Shown here one piece after another: positions 43,807 through 52,534 of a stretch of 64,000 nucleotides of DNA. The stretch covers positions 434,001-498,000 of the forward strand of contig NZ_JYFC01000002.1 in NCBI RefSeq assembly GCF_000938265.1, written 5' to 3'. This DNA comes from Agreia bicolorata. GTDB taxonomy: Bacteria; Actinomycetota; Actinomycetes; Actinomycetales; Microbacteriaceae. A model generated the notes under the pieces. The model did no database searches. It was not told the origin of the DNA and saw only the letters and a list, made by a program, of their open reading frames with translations. How positions within the stretch are numbered: position 1 is the stretch's first letter; each line of letters starts with the position of its first letter. The translations under genes and the position numbers were made by a program.

Positions 43807-44984
43807 TAGTGAAGTGGCCATCCGGTGTAGGCCTCGGCAAGGTAGGCGCGACCGGCCTCGGACGATACGACGGTGCGTAGCTCGCCGAGCTGGCGTCGGC
43901 GGTCGAAGTCGCTCGCGTCGGGGGCGACATGCAGCATGCTCGTCATCCACCAGGAGAAGTGCTGGGCTTTCCAGATGCGGTCGAGGGCGCGTTCAGCGTA
44001 GGAGTCGATGAGTCGTTCGTTGCTCTCGGTGAGCAGAGACCGCAGTGCCTCGGCGAGCAGCACGACGTCGGCGATGGCCAGGTTCATACCCTTGGCCCCG
44101 GTGGGGGGAACGGTGTGCGCGGCGTCGCCGACGAGAGCGACCCGGCCGCGTCGCAGCTCGTGCGCCACGAAGCTGCGGAAGCGGAGCACGTCGCGTTGGA
44201 TGATCGGACCCTCGGCGAGTGTGGTTCCGGGCACCCGGCTCTGCAGGGCATCCCAGATCTCGGCGTCACTCGGCGCGGCGGCATCGGTGGTGGGGTCGCA
44301 TTGGAAGTACATGCGCTGCACCTCGGGGCTGCGCTGGCTGATCAGGGCGAATCCGTTCTCGGAGTTGCTGTAGATGAGCTCTTGCGCGCTCGGCGGCGCC
44401 TCACAGAGGATGCCGAACCAGGCGAAGGGATACTCGCGGAAGTAGCCGCCCGAGCGCGATCCCGTCACGGCCGCGCGCACCACGCTACGCGAGCCGTCGG
44501 CACCGACCACGAAGTCGGCCTCGAGGCGCAGAGCCTCGCCGTGCGCATCCGTGCCGACGACCGCCGGATGCGTGGGGTCACCGTCGTCGACCCCGTCGAT
44601 TGTCACGCCGAAGCGCAGATCCTGGCCTGCGCCGAGCCGCAACGCGAGGAGGTCTTTCAGAACCTCGTGCTGCGGGTAGAGCCAGACGCTCCGACCCACC
44701 AGTGACGGGAAGTCGATGCGGTGCCCCTCTCCGTCGAAGCGCAGTTCGATGCCATCGTGCCGGTGCCCCACGGTGTCGACCCGAGTGGCGGGGTCAATCG
44801 CTCGGAGGAGGTCGACGGTGTTCTGCTCGAGGATTCCGGCGCGAATGGTCGATTCGATCTCGACTCGAGAGCGGGAGTCGACGATCACCGATTCCACGCC
44901 GGCATCAGCCAGCAACTGCGACAGTATGAGCCCCGCGGGGCCTGCGCCGACGATCGCAACGCGTGTTCGGATGGTGGTGGTCAT
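43806..44984 (-). CDS. pobA: 4-hydroxybenzoate 3-monooxygenase
   Basis: 392 residues with class A flavoprotein motifs GAGPAG, VGADGSRSVVR (DG) and GDAAHTVPPTGAKGMNLAI (GD), plus the PobA-specific SGGYFREYPFAWFGIL and RIWKAQHFSWWMT. It converts 4-hydroxybenzoate to protocatechuate with NAD(P)H and O2. ATG 44984 follows GGAGACGCC. The 17-bp IclR operator lies 63 bp upstream. It feeds the pcaHGBDCIJF operon encoded on the other side of the regulator. Confidence 0.95.
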   Translation of the reverse strand: MTTTIRTRVAIVGAGPAGLILSQLLADAGVESVIVDSRSRVEIESTIRAGILEQNTVDLLRAIDPATRVDTVGHRHDGIELRFDGEGHRIDFPSLVGRSVWLYPQHEVLKDLLALRLGAGQDLRFGVTIDGVDDGDPTHPAVVGTDAHGEALRLEADFVVGADGSRSVVRAAVTGSRSGGYFREYPFAWFGILCEAPPSAQELIYSNSENGFALISQRSPEVQRMYFQCDPTTDAAAPSDAEIWDALQSRVPGTTLAEGPIIQRDVLRFRSFVAHELRRGRVALVGDAAHTVPPTGAKGMNLAIADVVLLAEALRSLLTESNERLIDSYAERALDRIWKAQHFSWWMTSMLHVAPDASDFDRRRQLGELRTVVSSEAGRAYLAEAYTGWPLH

Positions 44985-45046
44985 GGCGTCTCCTTCGACG
45001 GGGCTGCCGTCATTGTGGGAGGTAGTAGAGGCCACAACCGGTGATA

Positions 45047-45063
45047 TTCCCGATGAACGGGAA
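45047..45063. promoter_or_regulatory. IclR operator 1 (TTCCCGATGAACGGGAA)
   Basis: A 17-bp inverted repeat (TTCCCG-N5-CGGGAA) upstream of pobA. The same 17 bases occur in the opposite orientation at 45857-45873, on the other side of the iclR gene. Confidence 0.8.
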
Positions 45064-45075
45064 TCTATTCGCCCT

Positions 45076-45828
45076 TCAGGAGCGGTAGCCCAGCGACCGC
45101 GCGATGTCGTTGGCGGCCCGGTGCAGCTCGACCACGGCGAAGTCGGACTCGGCTTCGCGCGGCAGCACCGCCGAGAGCGCGGCGATCACGCGCCCTGTTT
45201 CGTCGCGGATGGGCACGGCGATGCCGGTGGACACATCCTCTACGTAGCCGGGTGCGATGGCGTGGCCGAGCTGCCGCACCTCGGCGAGCTTGCGGCGCAC
45301 CGTATCCGGGTCGGAGAGGGTCGCGCGGGTGAGCGGCGCAAGCCGTGACGAGAGCACCCGCTCCTGTAGGTCGGGCGGGCCGAAGGCGAGCAGCACGAGG
45401 CCCGAGCTCGAGGCGTGCAGTGGGAGCCGGCCGGCGACCCGGGTGATGTTCGAGCCCGAATCGGGGCTGCTGAGGCGCTCGAGGAAGAGCGCTTCGTCCT
45501 GCTCCAGGATGGCGAGTTGGGTGTGTTCTCTCACCCGCGATTGCACACGCTCCATAAACGGCATGGCCGCCTGGCGCAGTCGGAGGGCGTGCGAAGATCG
45601 GGTGGAGAGCTCCCAGAGGCGCATGCCGATGCGCACCCGGCGGTCCTCGTCGCGTTCGAGCAGGCCAGCGTCGACGAGCTCGTTCACGATGCGGTGGGCG
45701 GTGGTGCTCGGCAGGCCCGATCGGCGGCCGATCTCGGTGGCTGTCTGCACGGTGCGGGTGGGCGTGAAGGTGGCCAGGATGCGTACCAGTCGGTCGGTCG
45801 CGGAATCGCCGGTGGGGGAGTTGGCCAT
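45076..45828 (-). CDS. IclR-family regulator of the pob/pca genes (PcaR/PobR-like)
   Basis: 250 residues: a winged HTH (TATEIGRRSGLPSTTAHRIVNELVDAGLLE) and an effector domain with GYVEDVSTGIAVPI and the LHASSSGLVLLAFG block. IclR proteins of this type bind protocatechuate, 4-hydroxybenzoate or 3-oxoadipate and control pob/pca genes. ATG 45828 is preferred; the frame stays open upstream to 45942 but crosses the operator. Two identical operators flank the gene, one for pobA and one in the divergent iclR-pcaH region, pointing to joint control and autoregulation. Confidence 0.88.
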   Translation of the reverse strand: MANSPTGDSATDRLVRILATFTPTRTVQTATEIGRRSGLPSTTAHRIVNELVDAGLLERDEDRRVRIGMRLWELSTRSSHALRLRQAAMPFMERVQSRVREHTQLAILEQDEALFLERLSSPDSGSNITRVAGRLPLHASSSGLVLLAFGPPDLQERVLSSRLAPLTRATLSDPDTVRRKLAEVRQLGHAIAPGYVEDVSTGIAVPIRDETGRVIAALSAVLPREAESDFAVVELHRAANDIARSLGYRS

Positions 45829-45856
45829 GCTCCATAATGACACCCGCTCGACGATG

Positions 45857-45873
45857 TTCCCGTTCATCGGGAA
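45857..45873. promoter_or_regulatory. IclR operator 2 (TTCCCGTTCATCGGGAA)
   Basis: The exact reverse complement of operator 1, 29 bp upstream of iclR and 71 bp upstream of pcaH, in the divergent promoter region. Confidence 0.8.
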
Positions 45874-45943
45874 GTGGGCGCGTTTGGAGTCGTCGCTGGC
45901 GCACCATGGAGAAACACAGTTCCGAGTCGTCGAAGGAGACACC

Positions 45944-46753
45944 GTGACCTCACAGACCGCCGCGGCTCCGGAGAGTCTGCTTGCCGCTCCCGATCAAGCC
46001 ACACAGCGTGATATCACAGACGAGATCGGCCGACTCCACGCCGATCTGGAGCGCCGTGAGCAGGCGGGTGAGCGCATCCGCTCGACCGTGCACGATTTTC
46101 CGGCCTATCGCTCGAGTCTGCTGCGGCATCCCACGAAGAACCTCAAGCTGGTCGACCCCGAGACCATCGAGCTGCTCTCGCCGGCGTTCGGGCAGCGCGA
46201 CGTTGCGGCGGTGGAGTCCGACCTCACCGTTCAGCACGCGGGCGAGCCGCTGGGCGAGCGGATGACCGTGGCGGGGCGCCTGCTCGACTCCTGGGGGCGA
46301 CCGGTCGCGAATCAGCTGATCGAGATCTGGCAGGCCAACTCGGCCGGCCGATACATCCACCAGCGCGACCAACACCCGGCGCCGCTCGACCCGAACTTCA
46401 CCGGGGCAGGGCGGGCTGTCACGAATGCCTCCGGCGAGTACACGTTCACCACGGTGAAACCCGGCCCTTACCCGTGGAAGAACCACGTGAACGCGTGGCG
46501 GCCGGCTCACATCCATTTCTCGATCTTCGGCAGTTCGTTCACGCAGCGGCTTGTGACGCAGATGTATTTTCCTGGCGACCCGCTGTTCGCACTTGACCCT
46601 ATCTTCAACACCATCTGGCGGCAGAAAGACCGGGATAGCCTGATCGGCGTCTACGACCACGATCTCACCTCGGCCGAATGGGCCACCGGCTATCGTTTCG
46701 ACATCGTGGTCGATGGACCGGACGCGACCTGGTTCGAGAACGAGAGCGAATGA
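45944..46753 (+). CDS. pcaH: Protocatechuate 3,4-dioxygenase, beta subunit
   Basis: 269 residues from GTG 45944 with GAAGGAG 6 nt upstream. The beta subunit carries the Fe(III) site: the ligand tyrosines and histidines fit GRYIHQRDQHPAP, GPYPWKNH and RPAHIHFSIFG. RLLDSWGRPVANQLIEIWQANSAG (in part: GRPVANQLIEIWQAN) is typical of PcaH. It cleaves protocatechuate between its hydroxyls to beta-carboxy-cis,cis-muconate. First gene of the eight-gene pca operon. Confidence 0.95.
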   Translation: MTSQTAAAPESLLAAPDQATQRDITDEIGRLHADLERREQAGERIRSTVHDFPAYRSSLLRHPTKNLKLVDPETIELLSPAFGQRDVAAVESDLTVQHAGEPLGERMTVAGRLLDSWGRPVANQLIEIWQANSAGRYIHQRDQHPAPLDPNFTGAGRAVTNASGEYTFTTVKPGPYPWKNHVNAWRPAHIHFSIFGSSFTQRLVTQMYFPGDPLFALDPIFNTIWRQKDRDSLIGVYDHDLTSAEWATGYRFDIVVDGPDATWFENESE

Positions 46754-47316
46754 CGATGACCGTTCCCGCGCGCACTCTGCGGCCCACCCCCGGGCAGACT
46801 GTCGGGCCGTTCTTCGCGTACGGCGTCGAGTACGACCGGATGCACCAGGTCGTCGATCCGCATGCGCCCGGCGCGGTGCTGCTCGGCGGCACGATCTACG
46901 ACGGCGCGGGCGATCCCGTGCCCGACGCGTTCATCGAGATCTTCGGCGCCGATTCGGATGGCCGGGTGCCTCGCGCCCGGGGAGCGTTCCGGCGTGACGG
47001 CCACACCTTCACCGGGTTCGGTCGTGCGTTCACGAATGACGACGGGCACTACGAGTTCTTCACCCGCGCCCCCGGGGCCGCACAGGGCCGTCCGGCCTTC
47101 TTCGCGGCGATCGTCTTCGCGCGGGGGCTGCCTGACAAGCTGCACACCCGCATCTACCTGCCTGACGACGCGGCGGCGCTGGCCGCCGATCCGTTCCTCG
47201 CGTCGCTCGAGTCTGAGGAGCGTTCCACACTCATCGCCTCGCGGCCGACTCCGGCCCAACTCCAGCATGACATCCGCCTGCAGGGCGAGAAGGAGACGGT
47301 GTTCCTTGACTTCTGA
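46750..47316 (+). CDS. pcaG: Protocatechuate 3,4-dioxygenase, alpha subunit
   Basis: 188 residues, overlapping pcaH by ATGA. It has PTPGQTVGPFFAYG and VPDAFIEIFGADSDG of the alpha chain, LHTRIYLPDD near the end, and, as expected for alpha, no full iron ligand set. It forms the (alpha-beta)-type dioxygenase with PcaH. Confidence 0.94.
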   Translation: MTMTVPARTLRPTPGQTVGPFFAYGVEYDRMHQVVDPHAPGAVLLGGTIYDGAGDPVPDAFIEIFGADSDGRVPRARGAFRRDGHTFTGFGRAFTNDDGHYEFFTRAPGAAQGRPAFFAAIVFARGLPDKLHTRIYLPDDAAALAADPFLASLESEERSTLIASRPTPAQLQHDIRLQGEKETVFLDF

Positions 47317-48673
47317 TCGCCCCTTCACCGCGCTCGACGTCGGTCTGCTGTCGCCGGTGACCGTGGAGCACGACGCACTGGTGTCGGACGACGCCGTGCT
47401 GACCGCGTTGGTGGGCGCCGAACTCGGCCTCGTGCGCGCGTGGACCGCTCTCGGCGCCCTGTCCTCCCAGTCGGCCGAGGCGATCGCCGCAGCCTGGGGC
47501 CTCGGGGCGGCGGATTCGGATGAGGCGATCGGCCCCGCCGGTGCGCTCGGAATCGACGCGGCGCAGATCGCGGCAGCCGCGGTCGGGGGCGGCAACCCGG
47601 TCATCCCGCTGGTGTCTGTGCTGAAGCAGGCGCTGCCCGCCGACAAGCGGCAGTGGGCGCATCGAGGCGCGACCAGCCAGGACATCCTCGACACAGCGAT
47701 CATGCTTGTGGCCCGTCGCGCGGTCGACGCGATCCTCGTCTCCCTCTCGAACGCCGACGCGGCGCTCTCCGCCTTCGCCGTCGAGCATCGCGACGTGGTG
47801 GCGGCCGGCCGAACGCTGGCGCAGCACGCGGTTCCCACCACGGTCGGGATGCGCGCCGCGGGCTGGGTCGGCGGCATCCGTCGGGCTCGGACCCGGCTTG
47901 AGCGCCTCAGCCTGCCGGCCCAGCTGGGAGGTGCAGCCGGCACCCGCGCCTCGTTCCTCGAGCTCGGCGGCCCAGGCACGACCGAGCTTCCGGCCCGCTA
48001 CGCCGAGGCACTCCACCTCGACGACGCGGGCGCCGTGTGGCACACCAGTCGCTGGCCGGTCACCGAGCTGGCCGATGCGCTGGTGCAGGCGACGGATGCG
48101 CTCGGCAAGCTCGCGGGAGACGTCGTCACGCTCACCCGCACCGAGATCGCCGAGCTCTCGGCGGGCGCCGGCGGAGCGTCATCTGCCATGCCGCAGAAGA
48201 GCAACCCCGTCGCCGCCGTGCTCATCCGTTCAGCAGCGCTGCGCGCTCCCCAACTCGCTGCGACCCTGCACCTCTGCGCTGCTCTCGCCGAAGACGAGCG
48301 CCCGGCCGGAGCCTGGCACGCCGAGTGGCCCACCCTGCGCGAACTCCTCCGACTCGCGCTGGGAGCGGCCGCGCACTCGGCCCGACTCGCGTCGTCGCTG
48401 CGCGTCGACCGCGATGCCGTCGCCCGCAATCTGGTCCTGACGCGCGGCCTCATCCTGGCCGAGCGCATCTCACTTGTGCTCACTCCGCTCATCGGCTCCG
48501 AGCGCGTGACCGCTCTGGTCGCCGATGCGGCCGCCGGTGCAGATCTGGCCGAGCTCATCAGTGCCCTGCCCGAGGCCGAGGGGCTCGACGCCAGCGCTCT
48601 CCTCGACCCGGCGGGCTACATCGGTGACGTCTCCGCCACCGTCGACCGCACCATCCACGAGGAGCTGCAATGA
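47306..48673 (+). CDS. pcaB: 3-carboxy-cis,cis-muconate cycloisomerase
   Basis: 455 residues of the fumarase/aspartase superfamily: RGATSQDILDTAIML, the signature SSAMPQKSNPVAAV, and the PcaB-type W-HAEW (GAWHAEWPTLRELL). It converts 3-carboxymuconate to 4-carboxymuconolactone. TTG 47306 is chosen because AAGGAGA lies upstream and conserved sequence begins at PFTALDVGLLSPV; it overlaps the end of pcaG by 11 bp. Confidence 0.93.
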   Translation: MTSDRPFTALDVGLLSPVTVEHDALVSDDAVLTALVGAELGLVRAWTALGALSSQSAEAIAAAWGLGAADSDEAIGPAGALGIDAAQIAAAAVGGGNPVIPLVSVLKQALPADKRQWAHRGATSQDILDTAIMLVARRAVDAILVSLSNADAALSAFAVEHRDVVAAGRTLAQHAVPTTVGMRAAGWVGGIRRARTRLERLSLPAQLGGAAGTRASFLELGGPGTTELPARYAEALHLDDAGAVWHTSRWPVTELADALVQATDALGKLAGDVVTLTRTEIAELSAGAGGASSAMPQKSNPVAAVLIRSAALRAPQLAATLHLCAALAEDERPAGAWHAEWPTLRELLRLALGAAAHSARLASSLRVDRDAVARNLVLTRGLILAERISLVLTPLIGSERVTALVADAAAGADLAELISALPEAEGLDASALLDPAGYIGDVSATVDRTIHEELQ

Positions 48674-49467
48674 CTGTGCCAACCCTTGCCGTCCAGGAAC
48701 TGGGCCGCGCGCCGGGTCTGCCGTTACTCGTGCTCGGCCCCTCGCTCGGCACCTCGACGATCCTGTGGGAGGCGGCCGCGCCGACACTGGCTGAGCACTT
48801 CCGTCTGCTGGCGTGGGACCTGCCCGGGCACGGCGAGTCGCCGGCAACCACCGATCCGTTCACCGCGGCCGAGCTGGCCGAGGCGGTCGTGGCTGCGCTC
48901 GGGGTCGTTGGTGCCGGTGACGAGCCCTTCTTCTACGCGGGTGTCTCGCTGGGAGGCGCGACCGGCCTCGAACTGATGCTGCGGCACGGCGGGCGTGTGC
49001 GGGCATCCGCCATCATTGCCTCGGGCGCGCAGCTCGGCGACCCGGCGGGCTGGCGGGAACGGGCGGCGAAGGTGCGCTCCGAGAGCACCTCGAGCATCAT
49101 CATCCCGTCGGCTCAGCGCTGGTTCGCACCCGAGTCGATGGCCGCGCATCCGGATCTCACCGGCCGGTTGCTCCATGCTCTGCAGAACGCCGACGACGAG
49201 TCGTACGCGCTCTGCTGCGAGGCCTTGGCCGCCTACGACGTGCGCGACCGCCTTGCCGAGATCACCGTGCCCGCGCTCGCCCTCTGGGGCCGCCACGATG
49301 TCGTCGCCCCCGAGGCCAAAGCGCTCGAGATCGCCGCAGGTGTAGCCCACGGTGAGTCGGCTTTCATCGAGCGCGCCGCCCACCTCCCGCCCGCCGAGCA
49401 GCCCGAGGCCACGGCCGCCGCGCTGCGAGAGTTCTTCGCCCGCCACACCGATGGAGTACAGCCATGA
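48670..49467 (+). CDS. pcaD: 3-oxoadipate enol-lactonase
   Basis: 265 residues, an alpha/beta hydrolase with LGPSLGTSTILWE, DLPGHGES, the nucleophile elbow GVSLGG, and the terminal ERAAHLPPAEQP with the catalytic His. It hydrolyses 3-oxoadipate enol-lactone. It is separate from, but overlaps by ATGA, the pcaC gene; in many actinobacteria the two are fused as PcaL. Confidence 0.93.
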   Translation: MTVPTLAVQELGRAPGLPLLVLGPSLGTSTILWEAAAPTLAEHFRLLAWDLPGHGESPATTDPFTAAELAEAVVAALGVVGAGDEPFFYAGVSLGGATGLELMLRHGGRVRASAIIASGAQLGDPAGWRERAAKVRSESTSSIIIPSAQRWFAPESMAAHPDLTGRLLHALQNADDESYALCCEALAAYDVRDRLAEITVPALALWGRHDVVAPEAKALEIAAGVAHGESAFIERAAHLPPAEQPEATAAALREFFARHTDGVQP

Positions 49468-49874
49468 CCCGCCCCGATAGTGCCGGCTTGAGCGACGCCG
49501 AGAGGCATGAGCAGGGTATGGCCGTGCGGCGCGCCGTGCTCTCCGACGAGCACGTCGACCGTGCCACGGCCGAGAGCACCCCGTTCACGGCAGACTGGCA
49601 AGACTTCATCACCCGCACCGCCTGGGGCGACATCTGGTCGCGCCCCGGCCTCGACCGTCGCTCGCGGTCGGTTGCTGTGCTCAGCTCCCTGATCGCTCAC
49701 GGCCACCACGAGGAGCTCGCCATGCACCTGCGCGCCGCCCTGCGCAACGGCCTCACTGTCGAGGAGATCAGAGAGGTCATCCTCCAGTCAGCGCTCTACT
49801 CCGGGTTGCCGGCCGCAAACACGGCGTTCCGCATCGCGGGCGCCGTATTCGCCGAGACAGCAGAGGAGTCCTGA
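49464..49874 (+). CDS. pcaC: 4-carboxymuconolactone decarboxylase
   Basis: 136 residues with the PcaC pattern RRAVLSDEHVDRATA, FITRTAWGDIWSRPGLDRR, SLIAHGHHEELAMHLRAA and EVILQSALYSGLPAAN. It removes CO2 from 4-carboxymuconolactone to give the enol-lactone for PcaD. Coupled to both neighbours (ATGA before, TGATG after). Confidence 0.95.
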   Translation: MTRPDSAGLSDAERHEQGMAVRRAVLSDEHVDRATAESTPFTADWQDFITRTAWGDIWSRPGLDRRSRSVAVLSSLIAHGHHEELAMHLRAALRNGLTVEEIREVILQSALYSGLPAANTAFRIAGAVFAETAEES

Positions 49875-50611
49875 TGATCGACAAGACCGTTCCCGGCACT
49901 GCGGATGCCGTGGCCGGCGTCGCCGACGGCTCCACCGTTATGATCGGCGGCTTCGGCCGCGCCGGCCAGCCCGTCGAGCTCATCGACGCCCTGATCGAGC
50001 AGGGTGCCGGCGACCTCACCATCGTGAGCAACAACGCCGGCAACGGCGACACCGGCCTCGCCGCCCTGTTGGCGAAGGGCAGGGTGCGTCGCATGGTGTG
50101 CTCCTTTCCCCGCCAGCACGACTCGTGGGTGTTCGATGGCCTCTATCGCGCCGGCGAGATCGAGCTCGAGATCGTTCCTCAGGGCAATCTCGCGGAGCGC
50201 ATCCGAGCAGCGGGGGCTGGCATCGGCGCCTTCTTCAGCCCCACCGGGGTGGGCACCGAGCTCGCCGAGGGCAAGGAGGAGCGCACCATCGATGGTCGGC
50301 GCTATGTGCTCGAGTACCCCATCAAGGCCGACGTTGCCCTCATCTCGGCCTATCGCGGCGATCGCTGGGGCAATCTGATCTACCGCGAGACGGCCCGCAA
50401 CTTCGGCCCGATCATGGCGGCCGCTGCCACCACCACCGTCGCACAGGTCGACGAGGTGGTCGCGCTCGGTGCGCTCGACCCCGAGGCTGTGGTGACCCCG
50501 GGCGTCTTCGTGAACCGGGTGGTGGCCGTTGCTCCGCGCGGCTGGGTTCAGGATGGCATCTTCGTCGGCGGCGTCGACATCGAGGGCCGCCCACTGGAGG
50601 TGCTCTCATGA
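49874..50611 (+). CDS. pcaI: 3-oxoadipate CoA-transferase, subunit A
   Basis: 245 residues of the CoA-transferase alpha type: GSTVMIGGFGRAGQP (glycine loop), LTIVSNNAGNG, and PTGVGTELAEGKE. With PcaJ it moves CoA from succinyl-CoA to 3-oxoadipate. It would serve both the protocatechuate and the hydroxyquinol branches, because no other such gene is in the window. Confidence 0.93.
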   Translation: MIDKTVPGTADAVAGVADGSTVMIGGFGRAGQPVELIDALIEQGAGDLTIVSNNAGNGDTGLAALLAKGRVRRMVCSFPRQHDSWVFDGLYRAGEIELEIVPQGNLAERIRAAGAGIGAFFSPTGVGTELAEGKEERTIDGRRYVLEYPIKADVALISAYRGDRWGNLIYRETARNFGPIMAAAATTTVAQVDEVVALGALDPEAVVTPGVFVNRVVAVAPRGWVQDGIFVGGVDIEGRPLEVLS

Positions 50612-51255
50612 CCCGCATCGGCCGCGAGGAGCTTGCTCAGCGCATCGCCTCCGACATCCCCGAGGGCGCCTACGTGAACCTCGGTATCGGAGCACCGACC
50701 CTGGTCGCCAACTATCTGCCGTCCGACCTCGAGGTCATCCTGCATACCGAGAACGGTCTGCTGGGCATGGGCTCGGCCCCGGCGCCCGGGCTGATCGATC
50801 CAGACCTCATCAACGCGGGAAAGCAGCCTGTCACCGCGCTCGCCGGTGCCGCCTACTTCCATCACGCCGACTCCTTCGGCATGATGCGCGGCGGCCACCT
50901 CGACATCTGCGTGTTGGGCGCGTTCCAGGTGAGCGCCACAGGCGACCTCGCCAACTGGTCCACCGGCGCTCCCGGCGCCATCCCGGCCGTTGGCGGCGCC
51001 ATGGATCTCGCCATCGGCGCCAAGGCCGTGTACGTGATGACCGACCTGCTCACGAAGGCGGGCGAGTCTAAGCTCGTGGCCGAGTGCACGTATCCGCTGA
51101 CGGGCGTCGGATGCGTCTCCCGCGTCTACACCGATCACGCTGTCTTCGATGTGACCGGCGGTGGCTTCCAGGTGCGCGAACTGTTCGGTGGCACCACCGT
51201 CGATGAGCTCGAGCAGCTCACCGGACTTTCTCTGCAGCTAAGGATTGAATCATGA
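50608..51255 (+). CDS. pcaJ: 3-oxoadipate CoA-transferase, subunit B
   Basis: 215 residues from ATG 50608, overlapping pcaI by ATGA. It has YVNLGIGAPTLVANYL, the catalytic glutamate in HTENGLLGMG, and MRGGHLDICVLGAFQVS. Pairs with PcaI. Confidence 0.94.
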   Translation: MTRIGREELAQRIASDIPEGAYVNLGIGAPTLVANYLPSDLEVILHTENGLLGMGSAPAPGLIDPDLINAGKQPVTALAGAAYFHHADSFGMMRGGHLDICVLGAFQVSATGDLANWSTGAPGAIPAVGGAMDLAIGAKAVYVMTDLLTKAGESKLVAECTYPLTGVGCVSRVYTDHAVFDVTGGGFQVRELFGGTTVDELEQLTGLSLQLRIES

Positions 51256-52421
51256 TCGCGAGCTTCGTCCACGACGCCGTACGCACTCCATTCGGCCGCG
51301 CCGGTGGCGCACTCTCCGGCGTGCGGCCCGACGACCTGGCCGCCGTGGTGATGGCCTCGATCGTCGAGCGTACGGGTCTGGATCCCGCCCGCATCGACGA
51401 CGTGATCTTCGGCGATGCGAACCAGGCCGGAGAAGACAATCGCAACGTGGCCCGCTTCGGCGCCCTGCTCGCGGGGTTTCCCACGACCGTCACCGGCACG
51501 ACCGTGAACCGGCTCTGCGCATCGTCACTCGAGGCCGTGATTCAGGGCTCGCGCGCGATCGAGGCCGGCGACGCCGACATAGTGCTCACAGGCGGCGTCG
51601 AGTCGATGAGCCGGGCGCCGTACGTGCTCGAGAAGTCGGCCAAACCGTGGCCAGCCTCGGGCAATCCGACTCTGTGGAACACCTCGATCGGGTGGCGCAT
51701 GACCAACCCCGCCCTCCGAGCAGACTGGACGATCAGCAACGGCGAGTCCGCCGAGCACATCGCCCGCACCTGGGAGATAGGGCGTGAGGCTCAAGACGAG
51801 TTCGCGGTGCGCTCGCACCGCCTCGCAGCCGAGGCATGGGCATCCGGGGTCTTCGGCGCCGAAATCGTGCAGGTGCCAGGGGTATCGCTGGCCCGCGACG
51901 AGGGTATCCGTGACGGCAGCACCGTCGAGAAGCTCGCCGCGCTGAAGGCGCTGTTCGTGGCTGATGGCTCGGTGACGGCGGGCAATTCCTCCTCGATCAA
52001 CGACGGTGCCTCCGCCGTGCTCGTGGCCGGCGAGGGCGCCCTCGCCGGGGAGCCGCTGGCGCGGATCGCAGGCCGAGCAGCACACGGCGTCGACCCGCAG
52101 AACTTTCCGATCGCCCCCATCGAGGCCGCGAACAAGGCCTTGGCCCGCGCTGGCCGGAGCTGGGCCGATGTCGACTTCGTGGAGCTCAACGAAGCCTTCG
52201 CCTCGCAGTCGCTCGCGTGTCTGAAGGGCTGGCCGGAACTCGACCCGCAGAAACTCAACGTGCACGGCGGCGCGCTCGCCATCGGTCACCCGCTCGGCGC
52301 ATCCGGTGGCCGTATCGTGGGGCGCGCTGCACATGAGCTGGCTCGGCGGGGGAGCGGAGTCGCCGTCGTCGCGATCTGCATCGGGGTCGGCCAGGGCCTC
52401 GCGGTCGTACTCGAACGATGA
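51252..52421 (+). CDS. pcaF: 3-oxoadipyl-CoA thiolase
   Basis: 389 residues with thiolase landmarks: the acyl-accepting Cys in TVNRLCASSLEAV, GGVESMSRAPYV, the base His in HGGALAIGHPLGASG, and the second Cys in AICIGVGQG. It splits 3-oxoadipyl-CoA into acetyl-CoA and succinyl-CoA, the end of the pathway. Last gene of the pca operon; the following 113 bp hold no clear terminator or gene apart from the next ribosome site. Confidence 0.94.
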   Translation: MIASFVHDAVRTPFGRAGGALSGVRPDDLAAVVMASIVERTGLDPARIDDVIFGDANQAGEDNRNVARFGALLAGFPTTVTGTTVNRLCASSLEAVIQGSRAIEAGDADIVLTGGVESMSRAPYVLEKSAKPWPASGNPTLWNTSIGWRMTNPALRADWTISNGESAEHIARTWEIGREAQDEFAVRSHRLAAEAWASGVFGAEIVQVPGVSLARDEGIRDGSTVEKLAALKALFVADGSVTAGNSSSINDGASAVLVAGEGALAGEPLARIAGRAAHGVDPQNFPIAPIEAANKALARAGRSWADVDFVELNEAFASQSLACLKGWPELDPQKLNVHGGALAIGHPLGASGGRIVGRAAHELARRGSGVAVVAICIGVGQGLAVVLER

Positions 52422-52534
52422 CGGCGAGTGCCCGCTGCGTCTGATGGATGGCGGGCGGCGGATCCTGTGGCAGAACCTCATCTCGGCAAGAATGACGTGA
52501 CAGGCAATTCCGCTCGACGCGCAGGAGGCACGAG

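Noticed and set aside
45037-45058. A ninth match to the cluster element (ACCGGTG-N8-GATGAAC) upstream of pobA
   Set aside because: Spacing fits and GATG matches, but the right box is otherwise different, it points away from pobA, and it overlaps the IclR operator, which explains the sequence better.
52422-52534. Extra small gene or terminator after pcaF
   Set aside because: No frame with a ribosome site and no convincing hairpin; the region only carries the GCAGGAGG ribosome site of the next gene near its end.
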